Below are positions 36,401-51,400 of a DNA stretch of 64,000 bases, piece after piece. The DNA comes from Ascidia mentula (taxonomy: Eukaryota; Chordata; Ascidiacea; Phlebobranchia; Ascidiidae): assembly GCA_947561715.1 (NCBI GenBank), contig OX387200.1, positions 8,062,501-8,126,500 of the forward strand, read 5' to 3'. The first letter of the stretch is position 1. The number at the start of each line of letters is the position of its first letter. Made by a program: the position numbers and the translations under genes. The notes beneath the pieces are model-generated. The model was not told where the DNA came from, ran no database searches, and was given only the letters and a program-made list of their open reading frames with translations.

Positions 36401-39400
36401 CACGAACTCGACGTGTTCGTCGATGCATGGGAAGAAGCGATCTATCTGGGACTGATCATAGTGGAGTTCTTCAGCCATGCCCCGTGCGTAAATCCTCTGC
36501 ATGATCTTCAGCGTGGTGAGATAGTTGCGTTCGGTCTGAATAAACTCTGCACATACAAAAGCGCGATATTTATTAAAGGGAATACACAGTAATGATGATG
36601 GACACAGTGGTGTGTGAAACGTCTGCTCAATGACTGCATATTTGTTTCGGCCTTACTATTCGGATTACACAGTGTTGCCAGAAAATGCAAAAAGGCTTGG
36701 GTCAGATTAGTTTAGTTATGATGATCTTTGCCAGCCACCTAAATGCCTGGGATTTATTACCTGTCTTTGTATTTTGTCGATTATTATGTTCTGTTCTCCA
36801 ACTTTAAATGTAGGAAGGGCCAGCTCCCACATTACCAGAAAAATAAGGTACTTTTAACAACAAATAACAACCTCCAATAAACACCTGTTATTTCATTAAA
36901 AGCGGAATATCCCCAGTAGGCCACTCATTAATTATTTACAGGGGGAAAAGCGCGAAAATCGAAGCTAAAGTCGCGCTTGCGTACCGTATATGTTGTCTTG
37001 GCGTTTAATGTCCTTCTTGGACATTTTCTTGAGAACTTTTTTGTCGGCGGTGACACTCCATGCTTCCGGCTCATCCGGTTTAAGCATCAAATCCGGGTCG
37101 TTGTCGAGCTCGATGGTGTGAGACGAGACTGGAGAACAATTATAAATATGAAAATTGCATGCAAAGCAGGTGACCTTGCGCCAATGCTAAGGTTATCGGA
37201 AGCTTGTTCCGCTCTTTAGCACAGCTCGCTCCAGCGCAAGAAAACGTGGCACATAGAAATCTTACAGTTACTTACGTTCGTCCAATGACTCGATAGAACC
37301 GGTCGTCGGATCACGACTAAAAAAACAAAAGGCCCCTTGATAAATATTTGATAAGAAACACACAACATTTCATAAAAGTGGAGCCAATAATATGAATTGT
37401 GTAAGCTGCACACAGATGGCCACTGTTTCGTCGTATAAAGTCTCATCAGTGCAGCTGGTGTGACCATCAGACGACTTTGCCGACCAAACGGCCAAGTAAA
37501 GACTTCCACTTAGTAGTGCAGCTTACACAATACACAATATTTCGCCTGCGGAAACTTGTTGTTTTAAAACTGTGAGTCCAGCCACCAGCAAACATGGGTC
37601 ACGTGACAAGGCTCACCTGTTAATTTGGAATAGAGGAGGCGGTCCTGCGTCGTCACCATCCTCTTCATAAAACGACGACCTGCGGTTCATAAACAGGTGA
37701 GACTCAGATACGTGGCTAAAGGTTGATCACCTTTTGCGCGCTATGCACTGGCTCATATACGCGTGCAAACGGCGTTCCCCAATCTCTGTGCAACCACATC
37801 CGCTGTGGGGTAATACCGCATTGTGGTAAGCAACAGAAGCGCGTTGGTGTTTGGATATCTTATATGACTCCGCTAGGCGATCGCAAAAAAAATAAGCGTA
37901 GAACGGGCTATGGGTTGGGTTTTCTGGTTATCATGGACGGTGGCTTGTGAATATTGTTTAACAACGAATTTGGGGCGGTAAATATGGCTTTTGAATTTAT
38001 GAGCAATTATAAAACATAATTAAACTGATGGGCAAGTACAAACTTTAAAAAAATAAAATATATCAATTCCACTAAACGTCGTCAACAGCCATTTAAGTAA
38101 TATGAAAAAACGCAGAGTTAAAGGTGTAAGGAAAACCACAGTGGGCAAACAACTCACCTGTTACTTTTGTTGTTTGTGGAATATTGGTCGGGTTGGTTGA
38201 CTGACAGCTTGCCCAAGGTCTGTGATAAATAACAAAGAAACGGTCACAAATACGCAGATGATTTCCCAGTGATCGCATGTAAATACATGCGAAGAAAAAT
38301 TTAAAGATATCTCGTGTTAAAAAGAAAGTAATTCGAATTTATTCGGCAAGGATGTGTCAATCGATATTCTTACCGACAGTTGGTATTATTTGCATCTCAT
38401 TCTAAGCGTTACATGAAAATTGTTAGTGCAACTGGTACAAGTGGTCGGTTTGTGCATTCTCGACTTCGTAGCAACAACGAGAGGGAAAGTGAACTTACCG
38501 AAACTGGACGTGTTGAGTTGCTGCGTGATTGCGGACCGCTGGGGTAGGCGGGGTTCGCAACTGTGTGAAAACAAAAACCGAGATTTTATTTTTGTGTGAA
38601 TGGGAGGTTACCCTGCGGTATACACAAAAATAGAGTTTACTACGTAAATCACAAAAAGCCATTTCAAGGACGGGGAACTTTCGTTACAACCAGAAACCGG
38701 TCAAAACAAAACTGAGAAAACAGTTTCGTGGTGACGATCTATACAAAAAAAATCGTCCAAGCGATTGTTGGGGCAAAAATTGCGAATTCATATTCGGAGG
38801 TAACTCTCGTGCGTTCAGCGACAAAAAATGTTCTTTGCCCAAACATATATTTAAAGTAATTTGTTTGTCTGGGCAGCACCTACGCGCAACGGCTGACCAT
38901 ACGTAAGCGGAAGGTGTCACACAACCGCGTGTTAAAATAATACGTGTCGTCACATGATGATGTAAAGATACGTAACGCATGAGCTCTGTTATACTTTGCT
39001 ATGCATATAAGTCTTGGTATAGAACCATAAGGACACCGGTAATAATAGATTTTCGATGTCCAAGGTTTCGTGGTTATATATAAATTACACCAAGGTCTCC
39101 AAGGTTTTCTGCTCCATGATTCCATTTTTATAATTGAAATTTGCAATGGTTTGTGTAATTACATAAAAAAAGTTTTACTACACAGCAGTAATGCACGGTT
39201 CTGCTGTTGGAGCCACGTAAAATGAGAAATTTTAAAATTCCGAATTTTTTGAATCCCAGCACCCTCCCAAAAAAATACCATTCCCGACGATGTTGCAATA
39301 TGTAAACATTGTAGGTATGTCTTCACCAGTCCGCAACTGTGTTAGTACTATTTCATAACGTACCAAACTACTACCACGCCAATTACTTTACGATAATAAG

Positions 39401-42400
39401 TATGCCAACTACCACCTTTTTTATGATAACAAGTAATGTGAAACTTTACCTGGGTACTGGGCTGGCCTGTTGATCATCATACTCTGCGGTCGAATGATGG
39501 AAGGTCTCTAAAAACAAAATAACAAGAGATAAACAAACGCCCCAACCATTGTTGCGCGATAAACAATCATGACAAGAACGGTATCGATTTTTCAAAGCCA
39601 GATTTTAGGCCCATGGTTGTCTGAACAGAATGTTTTCAAACTGCAAACTGTGAGCGCAAAATGCAGCGATTTGTGTTCCATTTGAAACCTGCGCAGAAGT
39701 TGCGTTGTAGCAAGTTGTTTGTACTGAAACAGGCAAAGACAAGGAAACGCCACAAAAAATAACACACGAATTCCCTCAACAAAAGCACCGAAGAACTGCC
39801 GAAACCCGAATGTCGCAATATCCGTATTCTCGTTCACCTTTTTGCGAAGTTTAACCCTGCGAGGGGACGAAGCGAGATCAATGTCATCTTTCGAGGTGAT
39901 TCGGTGATGCTGACGAATATACGACATACCCAGCCTTTGTCTGACACCAAGCGCTAGCTAAAACCTCGCTCGTAAGCCTTAACAACAAGTCGGCTAAACC
40001 TACTGAATGCTGCTGTGGTCGAAGCAGGTGTATTCAACTGCGCTGCAGCTCGCCCACGTCCCGATATTCCCAGCGTAGTGTCAGTTACGTGGACAAGACG
40101 ATGTTTGTCCAATTACATTCGACCCGTTAACGGCCCGCGTAGGCCTTTACTACCGGGAAACACCACAACCTGGGATATCGATACGAGACTATATGGATCC
40201 ATGTTCAGTAACATCCGCCTTACGTACATGAAACATACCGGTCAAAGACTACTGTTTGTGCATGATAACGTTTCCTTATGACGTCATCAGCTGTTGTGAC
40301 GTGGCATGTGAAAGCGTGCGGTGGATCACTCGGAGGCGTCTTTCTTCACAGTGCACTTCCGCTCGTTAGACTTGCACACGCACTGTATTTAAAACCGTTT
40401 GTCTCTGGTTTGATAGACGGAGGGAGTTTGGTGCTATTATCGGTACTTAGCCCAAGCACGAGAGTTCGTTGAAACGCTCGACGATTATACCAAACTCCTA
40501 ATAAAGTTAAGGCTAGATCCATGCCACAATGTTAGGACACCAAACACCATTGTTTCCCTGTTAACATATTTATCGGTTGCAAGTAAACCAATATATTGTA
40601 CACGCTATGGTACGCCAACAACCGACGTGCCAAGTTTGAAAAAGTTGTTGGGATACCTTCAACGATGTTCGAAAATTAACAAACACAGCGACTGTGAGTC
40701 AACTTCTCGTGTGACAACTGCGCCAAAAGCAACAGAAGGTTGAGGTGTCCACAACCTGGACGACAATCAAAAACGGATTTGGCAAACTCCCAGTAAGGCT
40801 GCGTCATAAACCTGCTGTAGTGACGTGGCCGAGTGGTTTTGTTTGTGGAAGACCAACACTGTGTTCCGTGCGATGTGATGGGGCCCGTGGGCGTAAGCCA
40901 GCTGCGCGTGTATACTCAGCGGCTTAAGGACGCGCCAAGCCAGGGCTTGTGCGGGTACGCCGTTGCCCGTATGTCGCTCTTTTGTCATGTGAAAAAACTA
41001 CTTGAAAGCCGGTTCCGTTTGATATTGGCCGTCTCGACGGGACAGTGAGAACAGGGAAGGAATTCCAACTTTGCGTGCCCCCACAGCTGCAAATTTAAGG
41101 GAGCTTTCCGAAAGCGATATTTTCAAGCACATTTGTACGTTTTTGACCTTCACGCAACGCTCATGACTTCGTCAGTTTGCCCGTTCTCATTAAACTCTTC
41201 CCCTTTGCAGCATACAGACCCGAGCGATCGCAACTAAAAAGGTCGAGTGCATAAGGCCACGGCGGGTGATCAACAAATTAATCCACTGTCCACTTGAACA
41301 CCTCACCGCGAAACCCAAGACGAACGCCAGGAGCCATTAATAACTTCCAATGGGAGCGGAAGGACCCTGCAGAAAAGAACCTAGTGGTCCATACAGTTGT
41401 AAGGTGGTCGCTTGTTGGCCAACGCGCCAAGATCGGCCATCCATCACTCAAACGCATCCTTCGTGGGATCACAGCCAAAACTGCCGCGAAATTCGCCAAA
41501 TAGAAATAGAGCTTGCATGGGAAAACTTGAACTTATTTTCATAAAATGGCGAAAAAGGAAATGGCAATGAAGGTGGAAACACGATTGGCGAAGCTTGCAA
41601 ACTGGAATGAACCAAGTCAACGTAATGGTGAGGGATGCGGATTATACGTGGCAATATTCATATTTAATTATATATACAAGGGTTACGTAGTTGGTTACGT
41701 AACATTACTTACGTAGCTATTTAACAGAAACTGAACATGTTTTCATAATTGTGTAATAACTTCGAAGTGGCCCAACGCAAACAGAGCAAAACAAACTAAC
41801 AACTAAAGAGGAATTTCCCACAGCCGAGTAATTCCTGGTATTTAGCTAACGAGTTGCAAAATGGCATCGTTCGACCATTCCAGCTCCGTCGCGACATTCT
41901 CAGCAGGTTTGCAATGTCACAGATAGTTTAGCATACAAGTTACGTAACACACCCCCACTGCGAGCGGCGTGTGGCAAAATTGGAACATGCGTCGAATTCC
42001 AACCAATTCCATCATCGCAAGCAACGCATTCCAACAAGTGCGCGTTATATCATGGGTGCAATGACTTCTCGGGCCATCTTTTTCTGCCTATACATTCTGA
42101 GCATCCCCGCCACGGTTGAAGTACGGACTGGACATACAACAAAGTACTTCATATTATTACCTTCTTTAGAACGGCATTCAAAGAGCGCATCACGAAAGCT
42201 ATCTTCAGTCTGTGTTGTCGCCTCATAGCTTTTAAACTTCTTGACTTGGACTTTCTAAGCGCTGTAACTGTTGCAGGTTCTCTCGCTGCATTTCGAATAC
42301 ATCCAAGCCGGGCGCGAAACGCTACGAAATGATGCATTGAGGGAAGGTACGGCGGAATATGGAGTTGTTTACCGCGTCGGGGGGTTGTTGCAAGTGCGGC

Positions 42401-45400
42401 GTCGGCCCGTTAAAAATAGCCTCGTCGCCGCCCACACAACAGGCCATCGGTAGCGGGTCCCAAAGGCCCTGAGTGTGGACCCTCTTGTTTGGGTTCGAGA
42501 CAACGACGCGCCACCAATTACTTGTGGACGTGGCGCGCGCGTCTGCACCCGAATAAACGTCTGTTGCGCGGTCAACGTGCACTGACAATGGACCTTCGCT
42601 GAGCCTGGAGCCGCGCCTTGCTGGAGGAACGTACTTGCTTGGGTATAAATAATAACTTAGTGGTGATTAAATTATGCAGCTCAGTCTGGGATTTACGCGA
42701 CGGCCTCAGTTTTAGGTGCAAACGAGTACGGTGTTATTTGTTAGAAAACGGGAGTTTTAAAAAAGTTGGGAGTATGCACGTTCCACGTTATAATCACGAA
42801 GCACCAGTGGTCCAGTCTGGCAAAGTGCAAAAACTATGAGGGAACATCACTTTTGCTCGGCAACCAACATCCGCAGTGTAAGGATCAAGCAAAACAATTG
42901 GAGTCGTTAACAAGTTAAGCCATGACATATCGACTGAACACTTGCTCATCTGAGCACTTCTGGTCACTACATGATTGGTTCGGACTGGTGGTTTTTGCCC
43001 AGCTGCTGCAACAACAACAACTCGGCCGGGAAAAGTAGCAATGATTCACATTCGTTTGTTTTGTATTGACGAACTGCCCATAGCCTGTGTCACGTGACAT
43101 TCGTGTGTGGGTTGCGTGAGTTGCGATAAACGGTCATGCGTTCTGTGTCTACGTAAATGCAAAATGGGCTTTTTGCATATGCCACACGGAAGGATCGTGC
43201 ACACCTATAAATTGCATGTAAACGCTGGCGATGCGCTGATGTTTTGTTTAAAGCTGAGTGTTGCCAGACACAATACACTAGAAGGTTGCGTAAATTGCCG
43301 GAAGGATAAATGGATGCACGAAAGTCGAGAAGGTTAATCAATATCAACCTATTGTATTAAGCCCTATTGTATCAACCACAATTAAATCGCCCAATGACCG
43401 TTTTCGGACCTATAACCACGATAGTGGTATGTGTCGGATTGCCGTTTAATATGACCACTGTCACAACAGTCGCTGTGTGCGAGATTGGCACATCTTTCCG
43501 AACAGCTCGGTTTACCTGCTTTTTTTGTCTAAATACGACAGGTTGGGTCTTGTAGGGTGCGGGCGACGAGAAGTACCAAATACTCTGCGAATTCGATTTA
43601 TCCGGGGACTCCATGCCATTCAGCGCCTTGATAAGAGCCTCGGCACCGTGAGAGCCGCTTCGTTTGCTTTTGGAATCCATTTCAAGGCGCGCTGAAGGTT
43701 AATCCAAGGACGCTGTACGGTCAGTTGGTACCGCAGCGACTTGCACAGTGAATTACCTCAAATACGTGTTTACACAGTGCTTTGCTATCTGCCGAAACTA
43801 AAGAGTAATTCAACGGTTGATATGAGATGATCGCTTGATACACATGTCTGTTCTGTTAGCAAGACCTTTCGAGAAGACATTACGCTTTCATCATCTTTAG
43901 AACTTTGTTGCGTTAATTATACTAAAACTAGTCATATTGTGACAATAGTTCTATTTGTTTCAATTTAGACTGTTAACTGTTCCAGGCTAAATTGAATTAT
44001 GTGACACAATCACTGCAGGATAGAACTACTAATAACGCATTTCTACACTAACCTGGACAACATGTTTTACCGTTAACTAGGAGTCTGGAAATAGCAGATA
44101 TTGCTGATGTGTCGTTCGTATGATTCACTTTCTGCACTGAATGCTGGCGCATAAACCTACCGCACATTGGAATGGCGCAGAAGCAGATGTGTCACTTTTC
44201 TGACTATCACGCTCACCAGGTGAAACAATCAGCTGGGGTCTGTGGCGTAGTACAGGTCTGACTATGAGCTGCTGTCGAGATTCGTGTGACCTGCGTTACA
44301 CACTTGCCCGCGTGAGAGCGCACGCTCAAACAGGAAATAAGGGGAACGTCATCATAGCACGATCGCTTGGGCAGTGCACAAATATTTTACCACCGTCTAA
44401 ATCTACTGCCACCGTATTTCGGGCATCTAAACGTTGTAGTTACGCCATCCTGGCACTGCATACACAAATGCGACCAGGAAATGGCAATGCAGGCAAGAGC
44501 TTGATGTGGTGGCTTTCCTTGAATCTCCATTTTATTCGAAGGAAACTAAGAGAGCGTGGACTTAGTCAGTTCACGAAGACGGCGTTTAAATCTCCCGGTG
44601 ACGTAGTGTTGTGAAAAAGAGGCAACAATGCAGTGAACAGCGGCGAGTCAAGGATTTCGAGAAATGGTGTGAGTTAATCATTTTCGCTTTGCTAATCGCA
44701 CAAAGGAGTTTTATATACAGTTTTCGCCTTCAGAATCACGCTTTGAAATGACGTTTCACTTCCAATGGCGAAACTCCTAACCGTCCTCCAAACCCGTAGT
44801 TCGGTTCAGTCTCTTTCTTCAACTTCCTACCCCATCTTACACGGTTTTCACAGAAAGCTTTAAGAATCTACGCTACGTCGACTTCCTCTGACCCTTTGTC
44901 ATGCCTGTAGGTTGATTCGCAATACAGCACAGTGTTCTATGCACTTGACGAGGTCACACTCAAATACGCTGACTCTAAATAATTTCCCACTTCCCGTGGT
45001 TCTACATACATGCAGCTCGCGACCTACGGGCCAATCTCAACGTGTGTAGGATTACAGACAAACTTGTGTTGCTTCTTGCATTGCCAGTTCGTAGTATTCG
45101 CAAGGCGATATCGATTGGTGTTCGGGCGATGACACGGACGAGTGCATCCGCCTGTGACGTCACAAAGCAGGTTTTGAAGTCGGAACATGCATAATTTATC
45201 GACACCAAGACAGACGGCGAGCTTTGAAGTCGGGGGAAATGTACCCCTGAGTGTTCCGCTGCAGTTTGTACGAACATGCTTGAATCGAACGACAAAATAT
45301 CTCGTTGGTCACTTGAACTTGCCAGAGTCTTACATAAGGAGGATACAGTTCTTAATACTGCGGGATATTTAGTGGTGTCTGTTTTGTGCCTTGTGTCGAC

Positions 45401-48400
45401 TTTTCTTCTTACGAGCGTAGTGCGATTGGCGTATGCGCATTAACGTTACACGTACGCGGTTTTGTGACACACTCACAACACACTTGCCCCTAAATCGCTC
45501 ACAATATAATCATTTCCGGTCACCGGAGTCGAACAGTTTCAGTTCTATTAATACCCACTGCCATGCGCGCGTACCCAAGGCGGGACACGATTAACAAATC
45601 CCAAACAACTGGCATAAAAGAAAGCTCGAATAACTTTCTCCACAAAACGACCCCGCATTTGTCGGAAACTGCAGTTTAAAGCTTGGAACAGAAGCAGCTG
45701 CGAGGCCGGAAGAAGGCCAGATCCGCTTAAATGCTCTTAATTACAGCAATCGTCGCTACAAGCCAGGCGTTCGATTGCTTCCTATATTGCCCCAATGCGA
45801 CAAAATCGAAGCCGGAAGCTGCTACGTCACGTTGAAGCCAGTCTTCAATTTAAAACCAAACAACAGATAAATATGTGAAGGGGGGTAATGGTCTGACCAA
45901 TCACCATCACTGTGTTTTTTTGTGGTTTGTTTGTTAAAGTGGTGTTTAGGGCTTTTGTTGTTTGAAATACGTATGTGTTGTTGACATCATCACATTCGAT
46001 GTTTGGTTCTGTGTGCATTTTTCGAAAAATGCGTAACGTTAGTGATGTCGCTATACGAATGGTTTGTTGTTGAAAAATGTTTGTGTTTTTTCCGTATACC
46101 AAAACGTTTTTAAGCTTCCAAGTATGATTTCGGTTATGATTAGGCCAATCGATTCCATTCTTGCAAAACACAGGGTTTAAGCTTTGTGTTTACATAAAGT
46201 AACAAGACAGAGACATACCTTGAAATTCTTCTTTCCGTTGGAAACTTCTTTCGAGTCAGAAGAGTCCAGAGAATCTGCAAACACAAAAAAGACGATATAA
46301 GGTCAGGCCGCTAAATTCGTATCGAGGTTGCGCAATTAGGATTTAATACCTTGTCATTCGGTAACAGAGTTAAAGCGGAACTGTTGCAATGATCAAGTCA
46401 CTATATAAACCTAAACAACTGTGCATGCAACCTGCAATAAAAATGCGAAGGTTTAGTGCCCCCTGCCGGTCAATAACTGTTTTCTCTACTAGGCGAAATT
46501 ATTTACAGAAAAAGTTATATGCAAAAAATTGCGTAGTTCAATGCTCACTTTTAGTTCAACCAAATAGCTGCATAACTGAGTTAGAGGGTTAAAAGTTACC
46601 GAACTTATTCCTAATCCTGTAACTTCCTAAATCAAATACACTGTTGCCATGCAATGTATGGATGGCGTGCAGACTTTTTTCTGGAGTGTGCAACACATTA
46701 CACTAACGTTGCCAAGCATAAAAACCGTTCTAAAATCCAGTCGTCTTACCAAGGGGGTGAAACGGCTTATCTTGCATTATAAGTAGTCAGAACAATAGGC
46801 TGCGCGTGCGAATTAAGGGATTTCGGTCTAGCTGCTGCGGAGGGGACAATGCATTCTGTCTGGTCGCAGTGTTGACTTGAACCACTGTGGGCACCGGTAA
46901 CAGTAGGCGTGGGAAAGCCGGGGTGAAACGGGGGCCAAAAAGGGTGTTTTGAAGCTGAGAACAAGCAAGCTTTCAATAGTGATTGATTGCTTGTGCGCCC
47001 ATTTTGACCTTGAGGCTTATTGCATTGATAACAAGGAAACTGTAGCGGTGTTGCGATTGACTTCTTTTGAAGCGCGTTTGCATGGTTTTCTGAGCTAAAA
47101 CAAACAAGCACACACATTTGTACACTCCTGAAGACACCCCTCATATAACACTATCAACTAAAAGTTTTTGTTTAAAATGCAAGACAGATAAGACTCTGCA
47201 ATATAAGTGTGCTGAAATATAAACTAACTCCAAAACCACATTAAAAAACTCATCAGCATCGGATACCAACATTTGACACCAGTCAAGGCAATGAAGGTAA
47301 GCAAAAAAAACATGTCTGATGACGAGGGCAGAACACAAAACATGGTTTTATTTTCGCTTCAAAAAACACGGAAAACCTCAAATACAACGTTTCTCCCATA
47401 AAACCTTTCCCGGGTAACTTTCCTACACCGACCGCAACGTGAGAATAGGATCATTCCCTGATTTCGGTTGCCCTTTCACTGGAGTTGGCTCATACTTTCA
47501 CGTGAGGGTTAGGTAACAGCTCAACGTGGCAACTTGTTTTCTTAACGCGTTAGTTCTGCCTTGGGCGTGACCTAATACGTGTCTGTCTAACAGCCTTGAA
47601 TGTATAAACTGTACCCAGAACAGGATTACTTTCAAATGTTATCCAGAAAAACGCGTAAAGGTCGTGTGAACGACTAAAATTCACAAACGAACAATGTTTC
47701 AACCACCCAAGATGATGAACTGATAGCAATATAGGAAAAAACGTCAGAAATTTGACTTCAGGAATCAGGCAACCGACGGATCTGTCTTTGCAAATTAATA
47801 TTTACTCCTTTTGGAGCTCTAGGACTGATAGCAATGTGTTCAAAATGTTAAGCATTAATTTGCATCCAGAGGGGATCCATCGAAGAAGCGAAAACACATT
47901 TTTCTAAAGCCGGTGAAAAGTTCAATGATGTTCTTTAACCTAAAAACAGTCACGCGAGACCTGGCTGGACCTCCTGGGCGTGAGAATAATTCCTGTCGTG
48001 TTGGAATGCCAGGGGCAAAACACACATGTTGCGATGTTTAAGAACAACACGAGTCTTACATGTTCGCCGAGGTTTCCGCGACATCTCTACGTCCTGTTCG
48101 TTGTTACTTCTTGCAGCTGTTGCTTGCCCTGGATAACTGTTGACAAACGCTAATTTTTCATTCGCAAATGCTGTCGAAACGTTGTTTGTTTATCTTCGGC
48201 CTCCAATAGAGTTAAGTCTTCTAGCGACAGTCTTGCTGTTACGAGGTCTGCTAGGACGTCTTTAAAAGCGAAGGTAAAATGTGCTAAGCTTCCAGCACAT
48301 GCTTGCCTGTCCAGAACAAGTCGTGTGTAATAAAACAACATCTGTCAGGGTTTACATGCAGCCAGTATATCACGACGCAAGGCATGGACTTTGCTGGAAA

Positions 48401-51400
48401 AGTTCGTAGGCAAATGCAAAACACCCTACTTTACCAACTGACGCACGCACAGAAACTTCTCACATAATAATGATAACCGTAAGATAATTAAAGCATTGTC
48501 CGCATACAAGCTGATATGACCTTTCTGCTCATTTGCACCGATTGCCTGGAATACACGGTTGGTTTAAATATCGACCAACTGATGTGCAGTAACTGCAAAA
48601 CGCTGAAAGGTCATCCTATCATGTGACACGGTTCAAAGGACCTGAAAAGCTTCTACAGCTGTATCGATGCGGTCCTAAAACCTTTTGCCGTAAAAATCAC
48701 GTATCCTAACCTGCCATAAACTCCACTTGTCTTTCACAAAGAGAAATCAACTGGTGCAACTTGATTACCACCAAACCCTCTTCGCATGCACGTAATTGTT
48801 GTCAGACAAACGAGAGCAGCAAAGAAACACTGGCGTCTTGAACAGAACTGTATCGGCACACATACATTTTCGTCGCAACGAACGTTCGCACTTGGGTGAC
48901 AAGTGCCGGTAAAACTATGCGGAATGGAACCGTACAGTTACCCTGATCGACAGCGGGTGTTGACAGAAGGAAAAACGGACGAAGAATACAAACACGTTGA
49001 TTGCGGCAAGTTTCCCGGCTATCCCAGGGTTAAATATTACCTAATGCTATGTGCTGACCAGAGTCCAGTACATTCCCAGGTATCCACAACTGGGAGGGAG
49101 AATTAGAATGATGATTCGACACAAACATGAAATACAAATACTAATATCACCTTTGCAATACGTCCGATAATTAACGCACCTGGGTGAAAAGTTCAAAACA
49201 TCACGAGTAAACTCTGTGAAAAGTATGCGCCAAACTGTAACTTCAACGCATGGTACTTACATCTCGAGTGGTATTTTACCACGAAGCCACCGGAGACGAT
49301 CATCTTGAAAACAGAAGGTGCAACAACTGAGCATTCGAATCTTCCGCTACGCCCGAAGCACCAAACATACTGAGCCCAACCTACAGCGTCGCGTTGCGTG
49401 CGGAGAGCCTCGGATACAAAACAACCGCCGGAGTGCTCGCGAAAAATACATTAATCCGAACATAAGCGAGTTCCCGGGGTGGCCACATGAAGGTTAAGTC
49501 CGACTATTGTGCGCCATGAAATCGCTCGCAAGAAAAACAGGGTCAAGTGGGTTGAGTGGTGAGAATTGACAGGACGTCCATTTTCACGAGTACGGGAAAT
49601 GTTGGAAGAGTACGGTTTGCGTGTCCAGCAATCGTGTGTTATCTGTCGTCAAGTACTCTCGGTGTAAACGTTGCCATTAAAACGCCGAAAATAGCAACAA
49701 AATCAATTGTAATGTTGGCACAGGAAATGACTAGGGATCCGAAGTGACACAATGACTCCTTTTTGTGCTTTACAAATCACGACAATTTACGAATTTTAGC
49801 GTTAAGCACGATTCAAGCATAAAGGCATTAAGCTTACACTTACTTCATCACCGACCAGCAACAGCTTAGGCTTTTCTCTCCATGGCATGGGCCGCAGCTT
49901 TAAAACCAACATGCGACGTTGCGGGGCAACTTTGTGGTGAGCGGGGACACGGTACGCAAACAAATACCTCACAAATGATTTTATGATTAGAGCGCAACTA
50001 AGTGGATTGCGCAATTGACATTAGACGGCATGGTGATGCCAACGTGCTGAAATCTGTAGAAGCGGTTCACGAAATAGGCCCCGGATGAGACTGGTAAAGG
50101 TCGTGTTCTTGTGATTACGCTATCAACCATACAAAGTACAACAACAATAACACACTGGCTTGTATGCTGAGTTGTGTGTGCATTCATTCCCTTGACGAAC
50201 GAAAGTCTCACTGAAGTAGAATTGTATCACCACTCCACATAAACAAGCCAATGGCAATTATCTGATGGAAGACCTCGTTTCAAATGCTACCGATAATTTG
50301 CATTTACCACTATATCTGACAAACATTTTAAAACAAAAACGGGTCGAATCTGTCTACATCTACATAACAAGTTCTTGCAATCCGTCCTAGGCTTACGAGC
50401 AAACCTACAACACTTCACAGTGACATTTGCACGAAGCTGTGTAGGAACAATTGGAAGCTTTCTCTGTCTGCGAAACCCTCAGTTTCCTCAAACCCTCTTT
50501 AAAACATCTGAAATCCTGGAGATTTGACCCGAGCAAGGCGACAGGCCAACATCACAAACTAGTAAGGGCGTGCATCCAATTCCAAGTTCCCGAACGGAAA
50601 CGCGACGAGCTCTTTTCCGCCCCAGTCATGAGAACATCAAAGCGATGGGAGTCGCATGCCGCGGGTGGCGCGTTGTGCGGCGTCAGGGGCCAGAGTGGCC
50701 CGCCCGCCACAGTGCAATGTTTTCCCACAAGAATTTCTGGATCATCCCCAGCTCGCTGAGCTTTGCAAACGTTTTGCTTGCGCAGGGATAGATCACTTTA
50801 TGGGCAGTTTCCAAGTGGGCACACTTTGACAAAATAAAAATGTTTGCTATTATATTGAACTGGCACTACTGCCGAACCAACTGCGGAAAAGCTCTTTGTC
50901 CAATATATAATAGAAATAAGCTTTAATTATATCAAATACCAAATTGATTTGTTCATCACACCAGTGTCACTGAAATAACTTCACAATATGCTTGATAAAC
51001 GGAGATATCCTGAAGTTCCGTTTAACCCTGGCCCCTTTCGCATCGTAAGTCGAGTCGTCACAGTCACAACATTGTGTGCTGTGGTTGTGCAACCTCTCCC
51101 TCCCGTTATCGCGGTCTTGTTGGGAGCGAAGGGCGAAGCCAAACACATTACATCATACGTGCAAACAGATCGCGCCATGGTGGCGATTGAAACGCGAACG
51201 CTGATCGAAACTTTGGGAAAGTCCGACGAGGTCACAGGAATGCAAGCTTGCAACTAACAAAGGACTACAAATATGTGACGTCAAATGAAATTTGTCCCCA
51301 GGAATAATTCTCATTCAACACGATACCTGCACTACCAACTTTTCATTATTTACCATACACAACTACCTACTTTACACAGTAACTTAAACTTTGGCGCTAC

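Larger units (their letters stand above)
39508..46218 (-). other. 6.7 kb RhoGEF intron 2
   Basis: Lies between the exon ending at 46219 and the exon starting at 39507. Apart from the candidate alternative first exons at 43516-43680 and 39838-39927, I can support no gene, repeat or RNA in it. Open frames on the plus strand look random. Confidence 0.5.

Noticed and set aside
37713..37950. Plus-strand 75-codon frame
   Set aside because: Intronic to the RhoGEF, no protein signature.
46767..47144. 125-codon minus-strand open frame upstream of the RhoGEF second exon
   Set aside because: Moderately protein-like and has a fair acceptor, but no consensus donor before its stop and no recognisable domain; left out as an exon.
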